Notes: generated by a model not told the origin, from the sequence alone. A stretch of 64,000 bases of DNA from Methanocella conradii HZ254 (GCF_000251105.1 NC_017034.1:2294001-2358000), one strand, 5' to 3'. Shown: positions 1 through 8,962, counted from the stretch's first letter. Program-made: numbers and translations.

Positions 1-2
1 AC

Positions 3-2129
3 CTGGCCACCGAGCGCGTCACAGTCAGGTATAACCCCGAAGAGGCCACGCTTCCAGGGCTAAAGAAGGCCATCATAGAGGCGGGCTATACAGTGCCAGA
101 AATAAAGGCAGAGCGGGAGTTTGTAGACGTGGAGCGCGAGGCCCGACGCAGGGAGATGTCAGACCTCACGGAGAAGTTCGTGTTGAGCGGCATTGCGGCC
201 GCCGCGATAATGGCCCTCATGTTTTTAAGGCCCTACATCCCGATAATCTCCTCGCTGCCCCACGAATGGGTCATGTATATCTCATTTTTATTGGCCACCC
301 CGGTCCAGTTCTGGATAGGCTGGCGGTTCTATAAAGGGGCTTATGCGGCTTTGAAGCATGGCACAGCCGACATGAACGTGCTCATCGCCGTGGGCACTAG
401 CGCCGCATACTTCTACAGCGTAATAGCCACGTTCGCGCCCCGGCTCGTGGCCATCGGCGGAGAGATGCCCGCAACGTATTATGACACGTCGACGATGATA
501 ATCGCCTTAATACTCTTAGGCCGGCTGCTGGAGGCGAGGGCTAAAGGCAGGACATCTGAGGCTATCCGCAGGCTGACCGGCCTGCAGGCCAGGACGGCCC
601 GCGTCATTAGGGATAGCCGAGAAGAGGAAGTGCTGGTAGAAGACGTCAAGGTGGGCGACATCGTGGTTGTGAGGCCTGGCGAGAAGATACCGGTGGACGG
701 GGTGGTCATAGATGGCTACTCGTCAGTCGACGAGTCCATGATCACCGGCGAGCCCATCCCTGCCTCTAAAAAGGCGGGCGACAACGTCATAGGGGCCACG
801 ATTAATAAGACCGGCTCGTTTAAGTTCAGGGCAACAAAGGTGGGCAGGGATACGGTCTTATCCCAGATAATCAAGATGGTAGAGGAGGCGCAGGGCACCA
901 AGGCACCAATCCAGCGTCTTGCCGACAGGGTGGCCGCAGTTTTCGTGCCCATCGTGATGGCGCTAGCCATACTCACATTCCTGGCGTGGTACTTTCTAGG
1001 CCCGCAGCCTGCCTTTCTAATGGCTTTACTGAACTTTATATCGGTTTTAATAATCGCCTGCCCCTGCGCCATGGGCCTGGCCACACCCACGGCCATCATG
1101 GTCGGCACGGGGAAGGGCGCCCAGTACGGCATCCTCATAAAGGGCGGCGAGAGCCTTGAGAACGCCCATAAAATCAATACCATAGTGCTCGATAAGACGG
1201 GGACCATCACGAAGGGGAAGCCGTCACTGGTGGACGTAGAGCCTGTGCCAGGCTTCAGCGTGAGCGAAATAATACGTTTCGCCGCCTCCGCTGAGAAAGG
1301 CTCTGAGCATCCGCTGGGCGAGGCGATCGTGAAGGACGCCCAAGAGCGCGGCATACCATTAACAGAGGCCACGAAGTTCGACGCCATCCCTGGCAAGGGC
1401 GTCGTCGCGGAAGTGGAGGGACATATAGTCATGGTGGGCAACTCCAGCCTGATGGAGTATGAGGAGGTGCCACTTGATGAGATGGAGGGGGCTTTCGAGA
1501 GGCTTTCCGCCGAGGGTAAGACTCCGATGTACGTCTCTGTTGATGGGAAGCCGGCCGGCGTGGTCGCCGTGGCTGATACTATAAAGGAGGGGTCACGGGA
1601 GGCCATAGCCGAGCTTAAAAAGCTTGGAATCGAGGCCATCATGGTCACCGGCGATAACCGAAGGACTGCGGAGGCCATCGCCAGGCAGGTGGGCATCGAA
1701 AAGGTGATGGCCGAGGTGCTTCCTCAGGATAAGGCTGAAGTGGTCAGGAAGCTTCAGTCCGATGGCAGGATAGTGGCCATGGTGGGCGATGGCATCAATG
1801 ACGCCCCCGCCCTTGCCCAGGCCGATACAGGTATAGCCATAGGCACAGGCACGGATATAGCCATAGAGTCCTCTGATATAACCCTTATGAGTGGCGACCT
1901 GAGGGGCGTTGTGACTGCCATCAAGCTTAGCCGTGCCACCATAAGGACAATACGCATGAACCTGTTTTGGGCTTTCATCTACAATATAATCGGCATCCCC
2001 ATAGCCGCGGGAGTCCTCTATCCATGGCTTCACCTGCTCCTGAACCCAATAATCGCCGCCGCTGCCATGGCCTTTAGCTCTGTTTCGGTGGTCTCTAACT
2101 CGCTGTTGCTTAACAGGTTTAAGCCATGA
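3..2129 (+). CDS. copA: Copper-exporting P1B-type ATPase (5' end outside window)
   Basis: Membrane P-type ATPase that pumps a soft metal ion, most likely Cu(I), out of the cytoplasm. The frame is open from base 3, and residues before the first possible start (GTG at 93) resemble the end of a heavy-metal-associated domain, so the gene begins upstream. Visible in order: TGEP actuator motif (738-755), CPC metal site in a membrane helix (1057-1071), phosphorylated DKTGT (1191-1205), HP motif of P1B pumps (near 1309), GDGIND (1786-1803), then two terminal membrane helices. CPC plus HP establishes the P1B group; copper rather than silver is the family norm, not shown here. No regulator lies next to it. 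The free-standing HMA protein at 40279 is a possible partner. Confidence 0.93.
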   Translation: MATERVTVRYNPEEATLPGLKKAIIEAGYTVPEIKAEREFVDVEREARRREMSDLTEKFVLSGIAAAAIMALMFLRPYIPIISSLPHEWVMYISFLLATPVQFWIGWRFYKGAYAALKHGTADMNVLIAVGTSAAYFYSVIATFAPRLVAIGGEMPATYYDTSTMIIALILLGRLLEARAKGRTSEAIRRLTGLQARTARVIRDSREEEVLVEDVKVGDIVVVRPGEKIPVDGVVIDGYSSVDESMITGEPIPASKKAGDNVIGATINKTGSFKFRATKVGRDTVLSQIIKMVEEAQGTKAPIQRLADRVAAVFVPIVMALAILTFLAWYFLGPQPAFLMALLNFISVLIIACPCAMGLATPTAIMVGTGKGAQYGILIKGGESLENAHKINTIVLDKTGTITKGKPSLVDVEPVPGFSVSEIIRFAASAEKGSEHPLGEAIVKDAQERGIPLTEATKFDAIPGKGVVAEVEGHIVMVGNSSLMEYEEVPLDEMEGAFERLSAEGKTPMYVSVDGKPAGVVAVADTIKEGSREAIAELKKLGIEAIMVTGDNRRTAEAIARQVGIEKVMAEVLPQDKAEVVRKLQSDGRIVAMVGDGINDAPALAQADTGIAIGTGTDIAIESSDITLMSGDLRGVVTAIKLSRATIRTIRMNLFWAFIYNIIGIPIAAGVLYPWLHLLLNPIIAAAAMAFSSVSVVSNSLLLNRFKP

Positions 2130-2232
2130 TAAGTAGAGGTATCATTGCATGGTTAGACGCCTCATCTTTTTCTAGAGACTAAATGGGATGCGCCGCGCGG
2201 AGCGCTCTAGTAAAGAGCAAAGCGAAGCCCAC

Positions 2233-2275
2233 ATTTAGCCTCAAATAAAAAATCTATCAGCCCGACCATAGTTTA
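2233..2275 (+). repeat. Dispersed hairpin-plus-motif, copy 1
   Basis: An intergenic motif shared with 9081-9116 and 27437-27480: AGCCTC, an A-rich stretch, then a CATCT-like block and CCGACYAT followed by T-rich sequence. Here it reads CTATCAGCCCGACCATAG. The AGCCTC end is the 3' arm of an imperfect hairpin whose 5' arm (GAGACTAAATGGG) starts near 2175. It ends 95 bp before the start of the glutamate-synthase-like gene. Function unknown. Confidence 0.55.
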
Positions 2276-2369
2276 AATAATTCAATATGACTAGAAATTT
2301 TTTATTATTTATACTTCACGGAAATCTTTATGTGCAAGAAGAGAGTAGCCTACTGGCGGTGAAACTATT

Positions 2370-4034
2370 ATGAGCGATGTGTACGCCAATTCCAGGTCAA
2401 CTACGGACACGGCCGTCCGCAAGAAAGACGTCAACCCGACGAGCGGCATGTGCCCTATCTGTATCAAAGACTGTAAGATATTATGCGAGGTGGGCAAGTC
2501 TGCCCTAAGAGGTCGAGAGGTACTATATCCTGACACAGAGGCGTTCGGGCACTCCACGGCATCTTCAAACAAGGATTATGGCCTTGACTGGTCCGACTTC
2601 CAGATATTGACTGATGTGATGGGAGCCCGGGGCATCGAGCCCGATCCGGATAAGGCAACCTTCCCTGCAGTGGATATAAGGACGAAAGCAGGCGGCGTGC
2701 CATTGGAAGTCCCGGTGTTCACGGCGGGCCTTGGCTCAACTGCGGTGGCGAAAAACTACTGGGACGGCCTGGCGGTCGGAGCGGCCATCTCCGGCTCGAT
2801 GCAGGTCATCGGGGAAAACGTGTGCGGCATGGACATGGACGCCGTCATAACGAACGGCAAGGTAACCAAGTCGCCAGACCTGGACTACCGCGTCAAAAAG
2901 TACCGGGAGTTCTGGGACGGCAAGCATGGCGACATAGTCGTGCAGACGAACGTAGAGGACCAGAGGCTAGGAACTGACGTGTACGCCCTCTCCAGGCTGG
3001 AGGTCAACGTAATCGAGAGGAAATGGGGCCAGGGCGCCAAGGCGATCGGCGGCGAGGTGAGGATATACGACCTCAAGAAGGCCATCGAGCTTAAGAAGAG
3101 AGGCTATGTAGTCATTCCCGATCCGGAGGACCCCGCTGTCCAGAAGGCCTTTAAGGACGGCGCTTTCAAGACCTTCGAGAGGCACTCGAGGGTGGGCTTC
3201 CCCCAGTTCGAGGGGTTCGTCGAGGACGTAGAGTGGCTGCGCGACCAGGGCGCTAAGAAAGTATTCCTGAAGACAGGAGCGTACAGGCCCGCGGCAACGG
3301 CTTTCACCCTCAAGTGCGCTTCTGCGGCCCACGTCGACCTGCTAACCATCGACGGCGCGGGCGGCGGCACTGGCATGAGCCCTGTCCCGATGATGAACGA
3401 TTGCTCCACGCCTACCGTTTATCTGGAGGCGCAGGTGATGAATTGCGTCAGGATCATGAAAGAGAACGGCATGTATGTGCCCGATATCGCATTCGCGGGC
3501 GGCTTCGTGAACGAGACCCAGATATTCAAGTCGATGGCCATGTCCGACCTGGGCACCGGCCCAACCGTCAAGGCGATAGCGATGGCCAGGGCGCCGATAA
3601 CGGCCGTCATGAAGTCGACCTACTTTAACGAGCTGGCGAAGAAGAACGACCTCCCCGCGGGCTTCGCCAAGGCCTACACGTCTGACCCCACCAAGTTCAT
3701 GATAGCCTACAGCGATCTGGAAAAGAAGTACGGCGACGACGTCAAGAAGATACCGGTTGGAGCCATAGGCCTGTACACCTACTGGCATGACCGCATCGCC
3801 GTCGGCCTCCAGCAGCTGATGGCTGGCTGCCGCAAGTTCAAGCTCGAGTGCATATCGAGAAACGATATCGCGTCCATCTCCGAGAGGGCTGCGAGGGTCA
3901 CCGGCATACCGATGATATCAGATGTCGAGTCGGACCTTATGTCGCGCATCCTGCTCGACGGCTCGGGCGGCGACGTGAACGTGAAGTCGATGTCTAAGAA
4001 GGAGCAGGTAGCCATCAAGAGCAGGATACAGTAA
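2370..4034 (+). CDS. FMN-binding glutamate synthase family protein (archaeal GltB2-like)
   Basis: Stand-alone FMN-binding synthase domain of the glutamate synthase family, 554 aa, cytoplasmic. Archaeal members are thought to make glutamate from 2-oxoglutarate and ammonia supplied by partner proteins, but some have unproven substrates. A Cys-rich N-terminus (CPICIKDCKILC, about residues 27-39) could hold an Fe-S cluster or zinc; the TIM-barrel signature IDGAGGGTGMSP begins near residue 326. The start is supported by GGCGGTGA about 8 nt upstream and a TATA-like TTATTTATAC near 2306. There is no glutaminase or NADPH subunit next to it, so electron and ammonia donors must come from elsewhere. The gene stands alone and ends in a hairpin terminator. 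Confidence 0.85.
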   Translation: MSDVYANSRSTTDTAVRKKDVNPTSGMCPICIKDCKILCEVGKSALRGREVLYPDTEAFGHSTASSNKDYGLDWSDFQILTDVMGARGIEPDPDKATFPAVDIRTKAGGVPLEVPVFTAGLGSTAVAKNYWDGLAVGAAISGSMQVIGENVCGMDMDAVITNGKVTKSPDLDYRVKKYREFWDGKHGDIVVQTNVEDQRLGTDVYALSRLEVNVIERKWGQGAKAIGGEVRIYDLKKAIELKKRGYVVIPDPEDPAVQKAFKDGAFKTFERHSRVGFPQFEGFVEDVEWLRDQGAKKVFLKTGAYRPAATAFTLKCASAAHVDLLTIDGAGGGTGMSPVPMMNDCSTPTVYLEAQVMNCVRIMKENGMYVPDIAFAGGFVNETQIFKSMAMSDLGTGPTVKAIAMARAPITAVMKSTYFNELAKKNDLPAGFAKAYTSDPTKFMIAYSDLEKKYGDDVKKIPVGAIGLYTYWHDRIAVGLQQLMAGCRKFKLECISRNDIASISERAARVTGIPMISDVESDLMSRILLDGSGGDVNVKSMSKKEQVAIKSRIQ

Positions 4035-4040
4035 GCAATC

Positions 4041-4062
4041 TGGTACCCACCATCGGGTACCA
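4041..4062 (+). terminator. Hairpin terminator after the glutamate-synthase-like gene
   Basis: A perfect 8-bp stem, TGGTACCC paired with GGGTACCA around a 6-nt loop, lies 6 bp after the stop codon and is followed by a T-rich tract (TATTTTTAC). It also separates this gene from the convergent SemiSWEET gene. Confidence 0.7.
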
Positions 4063-4063
4063 A

Positions 4064-4351
4064 TTACCTATTTTTACTATCATAGTAGAGCTTAAGTAAT
4101 AATAGCTCCGAGTTTGTCATCGTGGCATAAAGGTTTAATATGAACACTATAGGGTCCCTGATGCCGTAGCCGTATACGGTGAGGCAGAAAGACCCCGCTA
4201 TGAGGATTAATACGTAATAGGCGGAGATGTCCCGTGCGCTTTTCGTGCTCAGCATGCGGTAGCACTGGGGGAGGAAAGCGAACGATAGCAGGATGCTGCC
4301 TATTATCCCGAAGGCCGTCAATTCGAGTATTGCCATTATTACACAAGCCAT
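4064..4351 (-). CDS. SemiSWEET-type PQ-loop membrane protein
   Basis: Small membrane protein of the MtN3/SWEET (PQ-loop) family, 95 aa, with three predicted helices, the usual size for a SemiSWEET half-transporter that dimerises to pass sugars or other small solutes. The PQ signature (FLPQCYRML, about residues 26-34) sits in the first helix and is followed by the typical TKSARDIS loop. The open frame extends upstream to 4474, but that extension lies in the CACAGAGG repeats and is not protein-like, so the ATG at 4351 is chosen. Substrate unknown. Its promoter must lie in or next to the repeat element. Confidence 0.8.
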   Translation of the reverse strand: MACVIMAILELTAFGIIGSILLSFAFLPQCYRMLSTKSARDISAYYVLILIAGSFCLTVYGYGIRDPIVFILNLYATMTNSELLLLKLYYDSKNR

Positions 4352-4637
4352 GGTAGTTAGTGGCTGTAAAATATAATAGTGTTTTGGTTTACTAACCACA
4401 GAGGACGCATCGGGTAATAACCATAGAGGACACAGAGGCTTTAATATTAACCACAGAGGGTATACAGAGAACATTCACCACAGAGGCCACAAAGGACACA
4501 AAGAGAATATTAACCACGGAGGTTCACAGAGGCCACAGAGGCTTTAATATTAACCACAGAGGGTATACAGAGAACATTCACCACAGAGGCCACAAAGGAC
4601 ACAAAGGACACAAAGAGAACATTCACCACAAAGGACA

Positions 4638-5975
4638 CCAGTAGTTACGATGTTTTCTAGTGGGTTGTTGGGTGATGGTTTGGGTTTTTTCTTTTTTGTG
4701 TGTATTTTAGTGGTGGTCGTGGTGGTGTTTGTAAAAGGAGTGTTATGGTTTGGTCTGCTTTTGTTTTCTGGTTAGGTCGATAGCGTTCGCTGGGAGTGTG
4801 TGTGGTTTTATCGTCTAACTGGTTGTTACTAGCCACGTTCTTTCTCCTTGTTCTCCCACGTCTCATCTTCCAGGACTAGGATGTGTCCTAGCATTCTTTT
4901 AAAAGCTTTCATGGTCATGTACACGGGCATTGTTTTTACGAGGAGTTTCCAAAGGTTGGCGAGTATAAGGCTGATAGTCTCTAATAAGAGCCGGTAGGCC
5001 ATGCTGGTGCTGCTCGTAACCGCGTCCACCATGTTCTTAGCGAGACAATTCTCGATGTTCCACCGGTAGGGGTAGTGGACTTTTACCATGACGTCTTCGA
5101 TGTTGCTCACATAGGCATAGTACTCGTTGCATGGGTCGTACTGGAAGTGCATCTTCACCACCAGGTCTCCCCCAGTCCCACTCTTCATCAAATAATCCTT
5201 AACCATTACACCGTCGAGGACTGACTCCTTGTACAGTTCGTCTGTTCTACTATTCAACTTGTAGGGGGTTAAAAAGTTCATGCCCCTAGCTTCTATAACG
5301 TTGTAAACGTCCACACTGCAGAAATAACGGTCCATGAGCACCAATCCTGGAGAGCAGGGCAGTCTCTCCAAGAGTTTTTCTACCATGATAGCGTTGGTAG
5401 CCCCTTGCTCGTAGGGCTGGATGGCGAGGGCGAGGAAGCTACCCCGCCCGGTCAGGCCACAAACCCCGTACCTGAGACACCTCTTCATCTTATCCCCTTT
5501 CAACACGTTCACCGTGTACATGTTCTTCCGACCATTGTAAGCCACATCGTGGAAATCAATACTCAGGTCATGATTCTACGAGCAGGTCTTCAAGGCTATC
5601 CGGGCGGACAAGGCGAGCAACACGTTACACTTTTCAACCACCTCACCCTGGGTATCCGTCCGAGTTTAAGCGCCACGTCAGGGCTCATAGCCTTATGGCA
5701 CAAAAAATCCTCGATACTCGTACAATCCAACGAACACCCGACCAGGTATAACAGTCTTTTACCCATCCCTTATACTCAAATGAAACAGTTTGGAGAACTT
5801 CCTGGATAAAGGTTTTAAACTCTTCGAACAAAACACCCCTTCAGGGGCTATTAGCCTGGATGATGCTACTAGTTTCATAACCTAAACAAGCAGCCCAAAA
5901 GCTAATAGCCCTTAGCTTCCTAAACCACCACAACCCCCTAAAACACAACCACCAACACACCATCGTAACTACTGG
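4638..5975 (-). mobile_element. Insertion sequence, 1,338 bp, 15-bp terminal inverted repeats
   Basis: Bounded by perfect 15-bp inverted repeats CCAGTAGTTACGATG (4638-4652, and its complement at 5961-5975). The flanks are AAAGGACA on the left and ACACAGAGG on the right. Removing the element and one ACA restores AAAGGACACAGAGG, exactly the sequence in the uninterrupted repeat copy at 43328-43341, so the target duplication is most simply 3 bp (ACA). It contains one leftward DDE-type transposase that is broken. I did not assign an IS family. Confidence 0.85.
4829..5766 (-). pseudogene. Broken DDE transposase of the insertion sequence
   Basis: The intact part (5545-4829, about 238 aa) carries a DDE-type transposase core: an Asp in LVLMDRYFCSVDVYNVI and a C-terminal PYRWNIENCLAKN segment with the Glu usual in archaeal DDE elements. 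Upstream, in-frame residues IDFHDVAYNG supply a plausible first Asp, but a TAG (5576-5578) interrupts that frame. The likely N-terminus (MGKRLLYLVGCSLDCTSIED, ATG at 5764-5766) is in a different frame, so there is also a frameshift between about 5580 and 5620. Both lesions argue the element cannot move by itself. Reading the TAG as pyrrolysine would not repair the frameshift. Confidence 0.75.
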
Positions 5976-6270
5976 ACACAGAGGATTTTTGTTTCCTAAA
6001 GGGGGGCTAGTCGCCCCCCTCGGAGACCCCCTTTAACAGCTCAATCATTTGATATACCATTATTTAGTATAATAAATGGAAGATAAATGGAAGACACACA
6101 ATAAATAAAAAGAATCTCATTTATAATAGATAGAAAGAGGGTCTCTCAGGGGGCGACTAGCCCCCCTTTAGTAATAAAAGCCTCTGTGGCCTCTGTGAAC
6201 CTCCGTGGTTAATATTCTCTTTGTGGCCTTTGTGGCCTCTGTGGTGAATACCCAATGTATCCTTTGTTGT

Positions 6271-7554
6271 TTAGATGCAGAGTTCGAGGGCGAGCACCAT
6301 AGCAGAGGAGAAGATAACCACGGGCGTCACGATAAGGCCCGTCTTAATGAACTCAGACACACCAGTACTCCATTTCTCAGCCTTAGCGCACTCCAGCCAG
6401 AGTATGCCTGCTAAGGCACCAGTGATGGTGATATTAGCACCCAGGTTGCTGCCTATCACCAGCGAGTACGCCATTGCCAGCGCCATCTCCGGGGTGGCCG
6501 CAATGCCCGAAGTGATCGGCACCATCATGGCGGTCATGGGGATGTTATTCACGACGTTACACAGGAAGGCCGAAGCCATGGATATGAAGAAAGTGGTATA
6601 AACCGGGTTCTGGCCCACAATAGATAGGATGACGCCGCCGACGATGGCGTTCACGCCGCTCACCTCAAGCCCCTTCACAACTATAAAGAGGGATAACACG
6701 AAAACGACCACCCTCCATGATATGCGCCTCGTCCTCATGACCGGCTTTCTCTCCGCAATGTAGATGGCAAGGGCCCCTATTGTGGTAACCACTGAAAGGG
6801 GAAGGGTGAGCCAGTTTGCAAAGCCACACCCGATAAGGACGAGGACGAGCGCCGCAAGCCCAACCGCCACCATCGGCCTATCCTTGATTAGCTCCCTGGC
6901 GTTTACATCGCACGACATCGGATAGGTGCCCCTTACCTCATCCTTAAACATGTAATAAAAGATGACGAAGTTCACGATAATGGCCGCCATCGTGGGCAGG
7001 AACATGTACACGGTAAAGTCGAAGTACCCGAGCTTGAAGGCGTCCCCTATAAGTATGTTGGTCAGGTTGCCTATGTATAGGAACATTGAGGCGATGTTCG
7101 CGGCGAAGAAGAAAGAGTACATGAAAGGCTTCGCGTCAAGCCCCGCCCTCCGGCAGAACTTCAGGATGATGGGCGTGAGGGTGAGGATGGCTATATCATT
7201 AGAGGTGAACGCCGTTATGAAGCACGTCACTGCATATGTATAGGTGAACAGCTTTTTCTTATCCCCTCCAGCCAGGTGCATGGCCTTGACCGCGCAATAC
7301 TCGAAGAACCCGTAATCGTCGAGGAACGTGCTTATGACCATTAATTCTATGAGCATGAGGACGACATTCCAGGTGGTCACAAGGGGGGTGCCATACTCGG
7401 TTGAGAACCCCAGGGCCTCCAGGATGTGGTGTGGCTGCAGGAAGAGGGACATTAACACGGCCCCCAACAATGCCCCTGTGGCCTCGTTCAGCTTCCACGG
7501 CCTCACCATTATCAAAAAATACGTCAGGATGAATACGACGATCTCGCCTATCAT
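6271..7554 (-). CDS. ArsB/NhaD-like ion permease
   Basis: Polytopic membrane protein, 427 aa with about 11-12 hydrophobic segments, of the ArsB/NhaD (ion transporter) superfamily; members export arsenite, exchange Na+/H+ or carry dicarboxylates. Two inverted halves each contain the family's Asn/Thr-rich re-entrant motifs (TAFTSNDIAIL in the first half, NVVNNIPMTAMMVP and GSNLGANITITGAL in the second). The start is fixed by an ATGA overlap with the end of pheA (ATG 7554-7552, pheA TGA 7553-7551), so the two genes are translationally coupled. No ars genes are nearby and the substrate cannot be named. The gene ends just inside the flank of the repeat element. Confidence 0.8.
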   Translation of the reverse strand: MIGEIVVFILTYFLIMVRPWKLNEATGALLGAVLMSLFLQPHHILEALGFSTEYGTPLVTTWNVVLMLIELMVISTFLDDYGFFEYCAVKAMHLAGGDKKKLFTYTYAVTCFITAFTSNDIAILTLTPIILKFCRRAGLDAKPFMYSFFFAANIASMFLYIGNLTNILIGDAFKLGYFDFTVYMFLPTMAAIIVNFVIFYYMFKDEVRGTYPMSCDVNARELIKDRPMVAVGLAALVLVLIGCGFANWLTLPLSVVTTIGALAIYIAERKPVMRTRRISWRVVVFVLSLFIVVKGLEVSGVNAIVGGVILSIVGQNPVYTTFFISMASAFLCNVVNNIPMTAMMVPITSGIAATPEMALAMAYSLVIGSNLGANITITGALAGILWLECAKAEKWSTGVSEFIKTGLIVTPVVIFSSAMVLALELCI

Positions 7555-8366
7555 GCGATATCTGCCCTTGGATATGAGCCCAGCACCTTGAGCGTAGTGC
7601 ATTTATCCTTCAAGGCAGATATAGCTTCCCTTAAAAGGGCGTCGTCCCTATGGCCTTCCACGTCGATAAAAAACCAATAGTCGCCCAGCAATTTTTTTGA
7701 TGGACGGGACTCAATCCTTGTCATGTTGATCTGGCGGTGGGCGAACTCTCCTAAAAAGTCGTATAAAGCTCCAGGCCGGTCCCTGTCGAGATAGACTGCG
7801 AGGGAGGTTTTATCGTGGCCCGTGGGCGCGGCCTCCTTCCTGCCCAGGACTATGAACCTCGTATAATTATTAGGGTGGTCCTGGATGCCCTCCTTCAAGA
7901 CTTTAAGCCCGTATTTTTGGGCGGACTCGGAGCAGCCTATGGCGGCCATCTCCGGGAACTCCTGGGCCAGCCGTGCCGCATGGGAAGTGCTGCCGGTCGT
8001 CCTGACCTCAGCTCCGGGGAAGTGCTCATGTATGTAGTGGCGGCACTGGCCGAGGGCTTGAGGATGGGATACTATTATCCTGATATTCTCTAAAGACCCC
8101 CTGGACATGAGGCACTGCTTTATAGGAAGTATCACCTCGCCAATGATGGGCGAGCTAATGTCAAGCAGGAGGCCCATGACCGCCCCTACCGGGCCTTCCA
8201 GCGAGTTCTCGATGGGCAGGATGCCCTCGTCGCAGGCGCCTTCTTCTACGGCTATAGCCACCGACTCCATGTCGTCCATAAATATTAGATCAGCGTCTCG
8301 CGACCACTTCCTGGCGGCCATTTCCGAGAACGTGCCCTCAGGGCCTAATAAGCATAGCTTCATCAT
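7551..8366 (-). CDS. pheA: Prephenate dehydratase
   Basis: Converts prephenate to phenylpyruvate in phenylalanine biosynthesis; 271 aa, the usual size for a monofunctional enzyme. The catalytic domain begins with LGPEGTFSE (residues 7-15) and carries the TRF motif (169-171). A C-terminal ACT domain follows from about 187, with GALYDFLGEF and ESRPSKK, typical of feedback inhibition by phenylalanine. Two adjacent ATG codons start the gene; the second may also be used. It overlaps the following permease by 4 bp, an unusual partner for an amino-acid biosynthesis gene. Confidence 0.93.
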   Translation of the reverse strand: MMKLCLLGPEGTFSEMAARKWSRDADLIFMDDMESVAIAVEEGACDEGILPIENSLEGPVGAVMGLLLDISSPIIGEVILPIKQCLMSRGSLENIRIIVSHPQALGQCRHYIHEHFPGAEVRTTGSTSHAARLAQEFPEMAAIGCSESAQKYGLKVLKEGIQDHPNNYTRFIVLGRKEAAPTGHDKTSLAVYLDRDRPGALYDFLGEFAHRQINMTRIESRPSKKLLGDYWFFIDVEGHRDDALLREAISALKDKCTTLKVLGSYPRADIA

Positions 8367-8410
8367 GATAATATTGGAAACACGGCATATTTAACCTTGA
8401 TGAGAAAAGG

Positions 8411-8962
8411 CTAGGCCTGAGGCCTCAGGGTGCCTGCCCCGCCTACGCTTTTCATCGCCTCTTCATACTCCCTATTAATGCGGGCTTGCTCGGCGTCAAC
8501 GAACGCCTTCAGCTTGGCCAGGGCCTTAAGCTTCTGGTCGGGATCGAGGTTGTTCATAAGCGCCTTCCCCTTCTTCGTGAGCAGAATCGTCAGATGGTCG
8601 GGGTTCACTCTTTCTGCTTCCAGCAAAGATGATATGAAGGCGTTTATGAACGACTCGAAATCCCTCTCGCTCTCTTCCAGGAGCGCTACTCCTTTTTCGG
8701 CTATTTTGTATACGCGTCTTGCCCTCTCCCCGTCCTTCTCTTCCCATGAGGTGATGTAGCCATTTTCCTCAAGGCTGTTTAGAAGCTTGTAGATGGCTGA
8801 GTGGGATGGCTTCCAGTGGCCTTGGGTGTGGCGCTCTATGTCCTGCATGAGCATGTACCCGTGCTTGGGCGTCGTGCGGAGAAGCATCAGCACGAAGTAG
8901 TTCAGGCTTGCCCTGCTGGGGTTTTGGAAGAACGTGGGAATGGCCACAGACATAATCGACAT
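8411..8962 (-). CDS. PadR-family transcriptional regulator
   Basis: DNA-binding regulator, about 183 aa. The winged-helix domain is the PadR type: LNYFVLMLLRTTPKHGYMLMQDIERHT, then PSHSAIYKLLNSLEENGYI and a wing with RARRVYKIAEKG. A helical C-terminal region rich in Glu/Lys probably dimerises. The open frame runs up to 9100, but a TATA-like element (AAATATAAATT on the minus strand, about 8975-8985) lies just upstream of ATG codons at 8962 and 8953, so the longer N-terminus is probably not made. Ligand and targets unknown; the divergent presenilin-like gene is the nearest candidate target. Confidence 0.85.
   Translation of the reverse strand: MSIMSVAIPTFFQNPSRASLNYFVLMLLRTTPKHGYMLMQDIERHTQGHWKPSHSAIYKLLNSLEENGYITSWEEKDGERARRVYKIAEKGVALLEESERDFESFINAFISSLLEAERVNPDHLTILLTKKGKALMNNLDPDQKLKALAKLKAFVDAEQARINREYEEAMKSVGGAGTLRPQA

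Larger units (their letters stand above)
4395..6246. repeat. Composite palindromic repeat element, copy A (interrupted by an IS)
   Basis: The left arm (4395-4637) holds degenerate CCACAGAGG / CACAAAGGACACA repeats, including two units about 103 bp apart (starting near 4438 and 4541). After the insertion sequence come a hairpin GGGGGGC-TAGTC-GCCCCCC (6001-6019), an AT-rich core, an inverted hairpin GGGGGC-GACTA-GCCCCCC (about 6149-6166), and a right arm (about 6181-6246) with the same repeats in inverted orientation (CCTCTGTGGCC). The whole can be read as a long imperfect palindrome. A second, uninterrupted copy lies at 43285-43640. No coding potential seen. Its origin (MITE-like mobile element or structured RNA) is unknown. 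Confidence 0.8.

Noticed and set aside
716..1696. 326-codon frame antisense to the copper ATPase
   Set aside because: Shadow of copA: Ser/Thr/Ala-rich composition without domain or start signals.
4657..4866. 69-codon leftward frame inside the IS
   Set aside because: Low-complexity Thr/Pro/Lys sequence, in the noncoding end of the IS and overlapping the transposase end; no signals.
5576..5578. In-frame TAG of the transposase as a pyrrolysine codon
   Set aside because: A separate frameshift upstream remains even if TAG is read through, and nothing in the window shows pyrrolysine genes.
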